Source: Candidatus Brevifilum fermentans (lineage in GTDB: Bacteria; Chloroflexota; Anaerolineae; Anaerolineales; Villigracilaceae). From it: a stretch of DNA of 32,758 bases. Shown piece after piece: positions 8,453 through 15,862 of this stretch (positions are counted from its first letter, which is position 1; the number at the start of each line of letters is the position of its first letter). The DNA is taken from positions 1 through 32,758 of the forward strand of contig CAMCQT010000045.1 in NCBI GenBank assembly GCA_945877125.1, given 5' to 3'. The position numbers and the translations under genes were made by a program. The notes beneath the pieces were generated by a model that saw only the letters and a program-made list of their open reading frames with translations, ran no database searches and had not been told where the DNA came from.

Positions 8453-9340
8453 GTGAGTAAACATCATTCTAAATCAATTGCCCAACCGAGAATAAAACTC
8501 CAACCGCCTCTCTTGATGAATGGCTATGTTTCCATTAAGCAGTGCCGCCATGGACTGTTTATGTACAACTTAAATGACCTATTTATTGGACGCGCAATGG
8601 ACATCTATGGGGAATGGTGCGAAGCCGAACTGGCTTGTTTGGGGCAAGTGTTAAAAAGCGGAGATGTCGTCATAGACGTGGGCGCCAACATCGGCACGCA
8701 CAGTGTTTTCTTTTCAAAAAAAGTAACTCCAAGCGGGATGGTATTCGCTATTGAGCCGCAGCGGATCACATTTGAAATCTTGTGCGCCAACATTGCCCTG
8801 AATGGACTGCTGAATGTGATTCCTATGCAAGTGGGAGCCGGTGATCGGATTGGCGAAACAATTATTCCTGTGCTCGATCCCTCTGTCGCACAGAATTTTG
8901 GCTGTCTAAACATTGAAGGTCACTCTGCTGGTGACCTGGTAAAAGTGTTGCCGCTGGATGCCCTTGAATTGAAGCGTTGCAATCTGATAAAGATCGATAC
9001 AGAAGGAATGGAACTAAAAGTACTGCTTGGAGCCGAAAAAACCATCCGAAATTGCCGTCCCTTTCTATTTGTCGAAAACAATACCCAAGAAGGTGCTCCG
9101 GAAATGGTCCAGATGCTGTTCGAGTTTGGCTACAATTGCTGGTGGCATTTTTCCTCTTATTATGATCCAGATAATTTCTTCCAAAATAAAGAAAATATAT
9201 GGTCCAATATTCACCCCGAATCAAACATGATCTGTGCTCCAAGAGAATTTAACCTAAATATCACAGGTTTTGAACCAGTAATCAACGCCACTGATACTTG
9301 GATGCAGGCTCTCCCCCGGATGAATCTAACCAAAACATAA
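8453..9340 (+). CDS. FkbM-family SAM-dependent methyltransferase
   Basis: FkbM-type enzymes usually O-methylate sugars or polyketides with S-adenosylmethionine. The 295-residue protein has the SAM-binding motif VVIDVGANIGTH (about residues 72-83), the acidic strand FAIEPQ, the LPLDAL block and the diagnostic KIDTEGMELKVLLGA motif, followed by LFVENN. The start is a GTG with AAAAGGAAAG at good spacing. Placed at the head of a glycosyltransferase cluster directly upstream of flagellin, it probably methylates a sugar of the flagellin glycan; that substrate is inference. Confidence 0.9.
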   Translation: MSKHHSKSIAQPRIKLQPPLLMNGYVSIKQCRHGLFMYNLNDLFIGRAMDIYGEWCEAELACLGQVLKSGDVVIDVGANIGTHSVFFSKKVTPSGMVFAIEPQRITFEILCANIALNGLLNVIPMQVGAGDRIGETIIPVLDPSVAQNFGCLNIEGHSAGDLVKVLPLDALELKRCNLIKIDTEGMELKVLLGAEKTIRNCRPFLFVENNTQEGAPEMVQMLFEFGYNCWWHFSSYYDPDNFFQNKENIWSNIHPESNMICAPREFNLNITGFEPVINATDTWMQALPRMNLTKT

Positions 9341-9504
9341 ACTATGTATAACTTTCAAAATTCAGTCCGTCTCGCTTGGTTCATCTTTTGTCACTCAATC
9401 GTCACGCTTACCGTAGCGGGTCGTGCCAGGGTGAGAAACCTTTAAAACATTTGCAAGCTTCGTTGTAATTTTTTCGGCTTGTCCAAGTTAGGAGCATGAG
9501 CAAA

Positions 9505-10527
9505 ATGAATATCACAATTTTTATATCATCTTCCCACGGGAACGTATTACAAGATCTCGAATGGCCAGAAAACCACCCGCTGGGTGGCAGTGAAACTGCG
9601 GCACTAAGGCTGGCACAGGCGTTAAAACGCCTTGGAGAAAAAGTAGAGATCATTACTGACATTAACCAGCTTGCCCAGCACCACTGTGATATTTTTATTT
9701 CCCTGCGTGTATGGGAGGTGTTTCATAATGGGCTTTATCCAGGGAATCGCAACTATCTTTGGTGTCACGATGATATCGATCAGCCATTTGTCAAAATGTT
9801 GGAAGACCCACAGATCGCAAAACCAATTTACGACAAGTTAGACGGAGTGATCCTGCTTTCTCATTATGTTGCCCAACGTTGGATCTCGACCATGAATGTT
9901 CCCTTGAATAAGATCATTATGACTACCAACGGGATTCCACTGCATCGCTTCCAACCTCATCCCGACAGATTATCCGCGCGTAAACCTTGGGCGTATTATT
10001 CTTCAACTCCATTTCGGGGTTTGGAATTATTGTTGCTGGCCTGGCCGCATATTCTTCAAGCTGTTCCTCAAGCTCAATTGCATATATGCAGTTCGATGAA
10101 AGTTTACGATCCTGAAGGAACAACAGATGCTGTCTTCAACGCTCTTTACGAAAAAGCCCAAAGCATGCCCGGTGTCAAATACCACGGGTCATTGGGTCAG
10201 GCTGAGTTGCGGAGTGTGGCTCAACAGTGCCGCGTGTTGGCTTATCCCTGCATATTCCCTGAGAATTGCTCTATTACAGCCATGGAGGCGATGGCGGCGG
10301 GTTGTGTTGTCGTCAGTACTGTCTTGGGTGGAATGTCCGAAATAGCCTGGCAGAATCCGCTCGTGCCCATCACCGATGGTTGGCTTAATCAATGGATAAT
10401 AGAGGTTATCCGGATGTTTAAAGACAATGAACACTACGAGAAAAAAGCTCTCCAAAACCTGACGGTTGCCAGATACTATGATTGGAATACCGTGGCAAAA
10501 GATTGGGTGCGATTCTTAAAACAATGA
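9505..10527 (+). CDS. GT4-type glycosyltransferase
   Basis: A GT-B fold enzyme that transfers a sugar from an activated nucleotide donor. The N-terminal domain contains HPLGGSETAALRLAQAL, the usual glycine-rich start of GT4 enzymes. The C-terminal donor-binding domain has the strand LHICSS and the E-x7-E motif region (FPENCSITAMEAMAAGCVVVSTVLGGMSEI). The first in-frame ATG (9496) is only one base from the TAGGAG ribosome site, so the second ATG at 9505, ten bases away, is preferred. The acceptor is unknown; a role in flagellin or surface glycan assembly is suggested by position. Confidence 0.88.
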   Translation: MNITIFISSSHGNVLQDLEWPENHPLGGSETAALRLAQALKRLGEKVEIITDINQLAQHHCDIFISLRVWEVFHNGLYPGNRNYLWCHDDIDQPFVKMLEDPQIAKPIYDKLDGVILLSHYVAQRWISTMNVPLNKIIMTTNGIPLHRFQPHPDRLSARKPWAYYSSTPFRGLELLLLAWPHILQAVPQAQLHICSSMKVYDPEGTTDAVFNALYEKAQSMPGVKYHGSLGQAELRSVAQQCRVLAYPCIFPENCSITAMEAMAAGCVVVSTVLGGMSEIAWQNPLVPITDGWLNQWIIEVIRMFKDNEHYEKKALQNLTVARYYDWNTVAKDWVRFLKQ

Positions 10528-10603
10528 GCTCCAAATACGATTTAAACCCGTTAATTGATGATCTTATTATTATGAAACGAAATGATATATCAAAAGGCCG
10601 ACC

Positions 10604-12181
10604 GTGGATTATCTGAGTCTGTGCCTGATCTGCAAAGATGAAAATGATTACCTGCCAGAGTGGCTGGATTACCACATCCTGATGGGTGTGGATCGTTTTT
10701 ATATTTATGATAATGAAAGCCGCATAAGCCTGCGCCAGAGTCTCAAGGATTATATTGAGCGTGGTTGGGTGGTGGTGATCGACTTTCCGGGTAAAGCTGT
10801 TCAACTTTATGCCTATGACCACTGCCTGCAAATCTTTGGAACACATACCTTCTGGCTGGGATTTATCGATACGGATGAGTTCCTGGTTCCAAAAAACACT
10901 TTGGATCTTAAAGAACTGCTCAAGGAATATGAGCAGTACGGTGGTTTGGCGGTCAGTTCCTTGTTTTTTGGTTCCAGCGGACATCAGCAACGTCCCGCTG
11001 CCGGGCAAATTGCGGCATATATCCTGCGCACCCACCCAACGGTCTCGGTAAATATTCTGGTGAAATGTATTGTGCAGCCCGCACGGGTGATGATGCCGAA
11101 CTCTCCACATGATTTTATTTTTAAAGAAAATTCATGGTGTGTCAATGAAAGTTTTCTTCGGGTCGATTTCCAGCGCTTTCCAAATCACATCGAGAAAATC
11201 CAGCTCAATCATTATTTTTGCCGGTCTGTTAGTGAACTGGAACGGAAATTAAACCGTGGGAGAGGTGATGCTGGTAATTCCTGGGCGCGTAGTCGCTTCG
11301 AAGTGGTCAACCAATTGGCTACTTATCCGGATACAACCGTGCTTGATAATCTCACACGTTATTTTGAGGATGTAAACCCGTACCTGGAACCCATTAATTT
11401 GTTGGAAAAAATGGCAGACCAAGCGCATGAGCGCAGGACGACGCCTTTGGAACTGTCTCTGCCCGCTGAAGTTACTTTTCGGGCTGAGTTTGTTTCCTGG
11501 CTGACCGTCAATCGTCAGCTTGTAGAGGCTGAAGAACGAGGTAATCAAGAAGAACGGAAGCGTCTGTTATTCGTAAAATTAAAAGAAACTCCACATAAAA
11601 TTAGCCTTTACGTGAGTCTGGCACAAGTCTTTCTGGAATTAAAAGATTCTGCCAGCGCCTGGCAGGTATTGACCCAGGCCTGGCGAATCGCTCCGAACAG
11701 CTACATGGCACTGTTTGGCATGGTTTTTTATTTTCTAAAGGTCGAGAACTATACGATGGCCGAGAACACCTGCCATCTGATGTTGGAGATGGGTCCCTAC
11801 GATCTAAGTGTTTTGGGATTTATGACAGAAGCCATGATCGGGCAGGGTCGTTGGGATGAAGCACTTAAGATTGGAGTGCCGGTAGTGGAACTGGCTGGTA
11901 GCCTGAGCGAGGAAATGCCAGAGGATAATGCCATATACCTGGTCAAGAAAATGGCCGATCACCTGTTGGAAAAGAAAGACTATGCCGGGGCTGTGCGTTT
12001 ATGGGAAGCTGGTATCAAATGTAAGCCGGGGGATATAAAAACATTGCTTGAGTTGGTCAGAGCCTTGCTCTTTAATGGAGATCAAGCTCGCGCCCGTTTG
12101 TTATTAACGCAGGCACGTGAGCTAGCTCCGCAAAATAGCGAAGTACTCCGACTGTTTGCACAGGTGAGGGTTGCTTCTTAG
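10604..12181 (+). CDS. Glycosyltransferase (family 2/92-like) with TPR tail, copy 1
   Basis: The 525-residue protein has an N-terminal GT-A domain of the Glyco_tranf_2_4/GT92 type: LICKDENDYLPEWLDYHILMG, YIYDNES, the metal-binding DTD at residues 89-91 (GFIDTDEF), and the late KIQLNHYFCRS motif. A C-terminal helical half (about residues 320-525) reads as tetratricopeptide-like repeats with PxS-spaced helices (LAQVFLELKDSASAW, LWEAGIKCKPGD). The start is a GTG with AAAAGG six bases upstream. The gene is followed 40 bases later by a close paralogue. A soluble GT fused to TPRs recalls protein-glycosylating enzymes that grip their acceptor; flagellin, encoded just downstream, is the likely target. 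Confidence 0.85.
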   Translation: MDYLSLCLICKDENDYLPEWLDYHILMGVDRFYIYDNESRISLRQSLKDYIERGWVVVIDFPGKAVQLYAYDHCLQIFGTHTFWLGFIDTDEFLVPKNTLDLKELLKEYEQYGGLAVSSLFFGSSGHQQRPAAGQIAAYILRTHPTVSVNILVKCIVQPARVMMPNSPHDFIFKENSWCVNESFLRVDFQRFPNHIEKIQLNHYFCRSVSELERKLNRGRGDAGNSWARSRFEVVNQLATYPDTTVLDNLTRYFEDVNPYLEPINLLEKMADQAHERRTTPLELSLPAEVTFRAEFVSWLTVNRQLVEAEERGNQEERKRLLFVKLKETPHKISLYVSLAQVFLELKDSASAWQVLTQAWRIAPNSYMALFGMVFYFLKVENYTMAENTCHLMLEMGPYDLSVLGFMTEAMIGQGRWDEALKIGVPVVELAGSLSEEMPEDNAIYLVKKMADHLLEKKDYAGAVRLWEAGIKCKPGDIKTLLELVRALLFNGDQARARLLLTQARELAPQNSEVLRLFAQVRVAS

Positions 12182-12221
12182 TGTTCCAAAAAATGCAGAT
12201 TAAATTTATTTAAGGTGTTTT

Positions 12222-13844
12222 ATGGATTATTTGAGTTTGTGCCTGATTTGTAAAGATGAGAACGATTACCTGCCCGAGTGGCTGGATTATCACATCCTGA
12301 TGGGGGTGGATCGCTTTTATATTTATGATAATGAAAGTCAGGTCGGTCTGCGCGAAACTCTCAAGGAGTACATCGATCTTGGCTGGGCGCTGGTGATGGA
12401 CATCCCGGGCAAGGCTATTCAACTGGATGCTTATGATCATTGTCTGAAAACCTTTGGCGCTAATACCCGCTGGATGGGTTTCATTGATACTGATGAATTC
12501 CTGGTTCCGAAAACCAGTCTGGATTTGAAAGAGTTGCTCAAGAGCTATGAAGAATACGCTGGACTGGCGGTCAGCTCCTTGTTTTTTGGCTCCAGTAGAT
12601 ATCAGGAACGCCCTGCTGTTGGTCAGATCGCGGCGTATACCCTGCGCACCCACCCAACTTATTTCTTAAATACCTTTGTGAAAAGCATTGTGCAGCCTGC
12701 TCGTGTACTGATTCCCGAATCTCCACATGAATTTGCCTTCAAAGAAAATTCCTGGTGTGTTAATGAAGGTCGTTTACGTGTGGATTTCCAACACTTTCCG
12801 AACCACATTGAAAAAATTCAGCTTAACCATTATTTCTGCCGTTCTGCTGGTGAGTTCAAACTAAAGTCACAACGCGGGCGGGGCGATACTAGCGCGCCGT
12901 GGTTGCAAAATCGTTTCGAGGTTGTTAACCAATTGGCGACTTATCCAGACAAGACCCTGCTGGAAAATCTTGCTAGGCTTTTTGAGGAAGCAAACCTGCA
13001 TCTTGAATCCAGTAGCTTGCTTGAAAAAATGGCAATTCTGGCACGCAAGCGCAGACCAGCGACTTTGGATATTACTCTGCCTGCTCAGGTCATATTCCGG
13101 GCTGAGTTCGTTGCTTGTATGACTGCCAACCGTCAACTTGAAGACGCTGAAAAAAGGGGTGATCTTGAAGAAAGGAAACTTGTGCTTCTGCGTAAACTAA
13201 GGGTGACTCCAAATAGGGTTAACTATTACGTAAGCCTGGCTCAAGTCTTTTTGGAATTAAAAGACCCTGTCAACGCCTGGCAGGGTTTGTCCCAAGCCTG
13301 GAAAATTGCTCCGAACAGTTATATGGTGTTGTTTGGCATGGCTTATTACTTCCTGCGTGTTGAAAACTTTTTGATGGCTGAAAGTACCTGCCGTCTGCTG
13401 TTGGATATGGGTCCTCACGATCTGAATGTTTTGGCATTTATGGTCGAAGCCATGATCGGACAAGAACGTTGGGATGAAGCGCTTAAGATAGGAGTGCCTG
13501 TAGTGGATCTGGCTGGGACACTGGGTGGGGAATTGCCAGATCAGATTAGCGTTAATTTGGTCAAGAAATTGGCCGATCATTTGCTGGAACAGAAAGATTA
13601 TGCCGGAGCTATGCGTTTATGGGAAGCGGGCGTTAAATGTAGGCCGGGGGATGTAAATACGCTGCTTGAACTTGTTCAGGTTATGCTCTGTAACGGGGAT
13701 AAAGTTGGGGCACGCCAGCGGCTGGAACAAGCCCAATCTCTGGCTCCACAAAACGAAACTGTGCTTGCCCTGCTAAGGACGGATGCTCTTTTCGTCAGGC
13801 AGGTTGGTGCTCTGCATGAGCCTCGGAAGCGCTGGAACCGGTAG
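12222..13844 (+). CDS. Glycosyltransferase (family 2/92-like) with TPR tail, copy 2
   Basis: A 540-residue tandem paralogue of the previous gene. The first 39 residues are identical, including LICKDENDYLPEW and YDNES. DTD is again at 89-91, and the HYFCRS motif and TPR half are conserved. The codons differ at many third positions, so the duplication is not recent and both proteins are under selection. Differences cluster in the acceptor-side segments around residues 145-175 and in the C-terminal tail, where this copy has an extra basic end (PRKRWNR). It is the last gene before flagellin. The two copies may add successive sugars or act on different sites. Confidence 0.85.
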   Translation: MDYLSLCLICKDENDYLPEWLDYHILMGVDRFYIYDNESQVGLRETLKEYIDLGWALVMDIPGKAIQLDAYDHCLKTFGANTRWMGFIDTDEFLVPKTSLDLKELLKSYEEYAGLAVSSLFFGSSRYQERPAVGQIAAYTLRTHPTYFLNTFVKSIVQPARVLIPESPHEFAFKENSWCVNEGRLRVDFQHFPNHIEKIQLNHYFCRSAGEFKLKSQRGRGDTSAPWLQNRFEVVNQLATYPDKTLLENLARLFEEANLHLESSSLLEKMAILARKRRPATLDITLPAQVIFRAEFVACMTANRQLEDAEKRGDLEERKLVLLRKLRVTPNRVNYYVSLAQVFLELKDPVNAWQGLSQAWKIAPNSYMVLFGMAYYFLRVENFLMAESTCRLLLDMGPHDLNVLAFMVEAMIGQERWDEALKIGVPVVDLAGTLGGELPDQISVNLVKKLADHLLEQKDYAGAMRLWEAGVKCRPGDVNTLLELVQVMLCNGDKVGARQRLEQAQSLAPQNETVLALLRTDALFVRQVGALHEPRKRWNR

Positions 13845-13988
13845 GGATGCCCATGCCGTCAGCTTGTGCAGAATCAGTTTCCAGTTGGGTGGTATGGCGC
13901 GGGCGTTATATTTATCGCAAGTTAGGCTGAATCGCCTATATTTCTTCAAATAAATTAACGCCATATTTACGCAAATTCGCTTTCTAAA

Positions 13989-14018
13989 GCTCAAGTAAAG
14001 AGCCTCACTGCCGAAACT
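13989..14018 (+). promoter_or_regulatory. Candidate flagellar sigma (sigma-28-like) promoter of fliC
   Basis: GCTCAAG (13989-13995), 14 bases, then GCCGAAACT (14010-14018). The downstream half resembles the sigma-28 -10 element (GCCGATAA). The upstream half sits where the -35 element (TAAA or variants such as TCAA) is expected. The identical pair with identical spacing occurs upstream of fliS. Assignment to a sigma-28 factor is inference. Confidence 0.6.
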
Positions 14019-14165
14019 ATATTAGTAAGAAAAAAACAGATAATTACAAAAAAAGTACGGCAGAGGTGAATATCAAAAAATATAAACTAATGTTACTTTT
14101 GAACACAATGTCCGAAAAATAGTTCATAGCACCACTGGAACTCAACCACATTCTCTCAATTCAAA

Positions 14166-14206
14166 GAGGGGAAGGATCCCCTCGAAACATAATTCAAACA
14201 TGGAGG
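14166..14206 (+). promoter_or_regulatory. fliC leader hairpin and RBS, possible CsrA site
   Basis: A 7-bp perfect stem GAGGGGA/TCCCCTC (14166-14172 and 14177-14183) presents AGGA in a four-base loop. A second GGA lies in the ribosome binding site ATGGAGG (14201-14206). Paired GGA sites, one in a hairpin loop and one on the Shine-Dalgarno, are the known layout of CsrA control of flagellin mRNA in Bacillus. No csrA or fliW is in the window to confirm it. Confidence 0.45.
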
Positions 14207-14212
14207 TTTGAA

Positions 14213-15721
14213 ATGGCAAACATAGATGTAACTCGTATTGCAAGTAATATCGGCGCTCTTAACGCCTTGAACTCTCTTCAGACGATCAACCAAAAGCTCG
14301 CTATGCACCAGACTCGTCTTTCAACCGGCAAGCGCATCAACAGCGCTTCCGATGACCCCGCTGGCTTGACCATCGCCACCAAAATGTTAGCCCGCTCGGA
14401 AGGTCTGAAAGTGGCCTTCAGTAACATTGGTGATGCAAATAACATGCTCTCCGTTGCAGAATCAGGTTTGAGCAAGATGACCGACATCCTGATCCAGATG
14501 CGCAACAAAGCTGAACAGGCTGCCTCTGACACATTGGGCTCGACCGAACGTGCGGCTATCGCCACACAGCTTTCGTCTTATGCCAGCCAGATCGACTCAA
14601 TGGTAGAGGAAACCAAATGGAACGATGTCAAATTGCTGGACGGCACGGTGGACAAGCGCTTCCAAACCGGTGTGGATGATGGCGAATACACACAATGGCA
14701 GTTGCTCACCAAGTTCGATCCAACAACCATGGGCGTTTCTTCAGTAGTTGCCAATGACAGTGCAAGTGTCACGTCTGGACCTACCTTGGTGGGTGGTTCT
14801 ACTCCCTTTACCGGACTCGGCAAGCTTAGCACCGGTTCCTATGTCACAGAAATCCTCGGCACAGCCGCCAGCGCGACCGTTGGCAAAGTTACCACATCCA
14901 GCCAATTTAGCGGCGATGCTGGTGTTACCTTCATTGCTTCGACTGAGACTACCGCGGGACTTTCCAGTGGAGCCAATGCCATTGCAGTGACTGGTTACAA
15001 CTCGACGACTGATGTGTTGAGCTACACAGTTAATGGTGGGGCAGTTCAAACGCACACGATCCTTGCATTGAATGCAAGTAACACCATTGGCACTGATGGA
15101 TTAAAGTTGAATGTTACTGGCACCGATGATCTCGCTACCAAAGAAGCCGCAATGATCGCAATTGCTGCCGGCGCGAACAAGACATACAACCTTGATTACG
15201 TCCACAAAAATCAAGTTCAGTTCAACTTGAAGACCGGATCCGGTGAAACAGTTGGCATTGACGCGAATGGTACCAACGGCACGACGAATCCGACCAGCAC
15301 AGTGGCGTACGGTGACTGGAATGCAGCCTACAATACGGGACGTGGTATCAGCTTGACCTTTGATGCTGCTCCTGTTGCTGGTCAGACTAAGTTTGACTGG
15401 GCTGTCAAAAATGATTACAGCGTGGACGTTTCCACCGCTGCAAAAGCTTCAACCTATATGACCAATGTGACCACCAACTTGGACGCAGTCAACTCAGCTT
15501 TATCCACACTTGGTTCCATGATGGCTCGTCTTGACTTCAAGTCAGAACAGGTTGCGAATGCCCAGGTCAACGTGGAAGGCGCTTACAGCCGAATTATGAA
15601 CGCGAACATGGCTGAAGAACAAATGAACGCTTCCAAGTACACCATCCTGCAACAGACAGCGATTGCAATGCTTGCGCAGGCGAACCAGGCTCCCCAGAGC
15701 TTACTGAGCCTCTTCCGCTAA
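14213..15721 (+). CDS. fliC: Flagellin
   Basis: The filament subunit, exported through the flagellar type III system. The conserved N-terminal D0/D1 region (about 1-160) includes ALNSLQ, RLSTGKRINSASDDPAGL and a long coiled-coil segment. The C-terminal D1/D0 region (about 425-502) includes NVEGAYSRIMNANMAEEQM and ends in LLSLFR. The central 260 residues are Thr/Ser/Gly/Ala-rich, a variable surface-exposed domain with many possible O-glycosylation sites. Residues 324-407 resemble part of FliD (GRG..LT core). At 502 residues it is longer than minimal flagellins. It is preceded by a strong GGAGG site, a long leader and a promoter-like motif, and sits directly downstream of the glycosylation genes. 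Confidence 0.97.
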   Translation: MANIDVTRIASNIGALNALNSLQTINQKLAMHQTRLSTGKRINSASDDPAGLTIATKMLARSEGLKVAFSNIGDANNMLSVAESGLSKMTDILIQMRNKAEQAASDTLGSTERAAIATQLSSYASQIDSMVEETKWNDVKLLDGTVDKRFQTGVDDGEYTQWQLLTKFDPTTMGVSSVVANDSASVTSGPTLVGGSTPFTGLGKLSTGSYVTEILGTAASATVGKVTTSSQFSGDAGVTFIASTETTAGLSSGANAIAVTGYNSTTDVLSYTVNGGAVQTHTILALNASNTIGTDGLKLNVTGTDDLATKEAAMIAIAAGANKTYNLDYVHKNQVQFNLKTGSGETVGIDANGTNGTTNPTSTVAYGDWNAAYNTGRGISLTFDAAPVAGQTKFDWAVKNDYSVDVSTAAKASTYMTNVTTNLDAVNSALSTLGSMMARLDFKSEQVANAQVNVEGAYSRIMNANMAEEQMNASKYTILQQTAIAMLAQANQAPQSLLSLFR

Positions 15722-15757
15722 GATTTACTGGTACTTCATCACAGCTCGGAACTTTTT

Positions 15758-15782
15758 CGGGGAGGCGCCTGGCGCCTCCCCG
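15758..15782 (+). terminator. Strong hairpin after fliC
   Basis: An 11-bp perfect GC-rich stem (CGGGGAGGCGC / GCGCCTCCCCG) around a three-base loop, 36 bases after the flagellin stop. No T-run follows, so it is not a textbook intrinsic terminator. It may act as an mRNA 3'-end stabiliser or partial terminator that keeps fliC mRNA above fliD. Confidence 0.6.
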
Positions 15783-15862
15783 ACATAGCTTTCCAACGGT
15801 ATGGTTTGACCTGCTCCATGCCGGCTTCTTCCGAATAATGTCAGCAGGCTAAGAAGGTAAAA

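Larger units (their letters stand above)
13845..14212 (+). other. Flagellin upstream region and long leader
   Basis: A gene-free stretch of 368 bases. The first part (13845-13980) shows nothing definite. It then holds the bipartite promoter-like motif at 13989-14018, an A-rich segment, the leader hairpin at 14166-14183 and a strong GGAGG at 14202-14206, six bases before fliC. If transcription starts just after the motif, the leader is about 190 bases long, which is unusual for a simple structural gene. Confidence 0.6.

Noticed and set aside
10418-11110. A 230-residue minus-strand open frame opposite the first GT-TPR gene
   Set aside because: A similar antisense frame occurs opposite the paralogue (12210-12653), so it reflects codon use of the real gene; the plus-strand protein has clear domains.
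13845-13990. RNA gene or small coding gene in the gap before flagellin
   Set aside because: No tRNA-like or conserved structured RNA pattern was seen, and the short open frame on the minus strand overlaps the end of the GT-TPR gene without a ribosome site.
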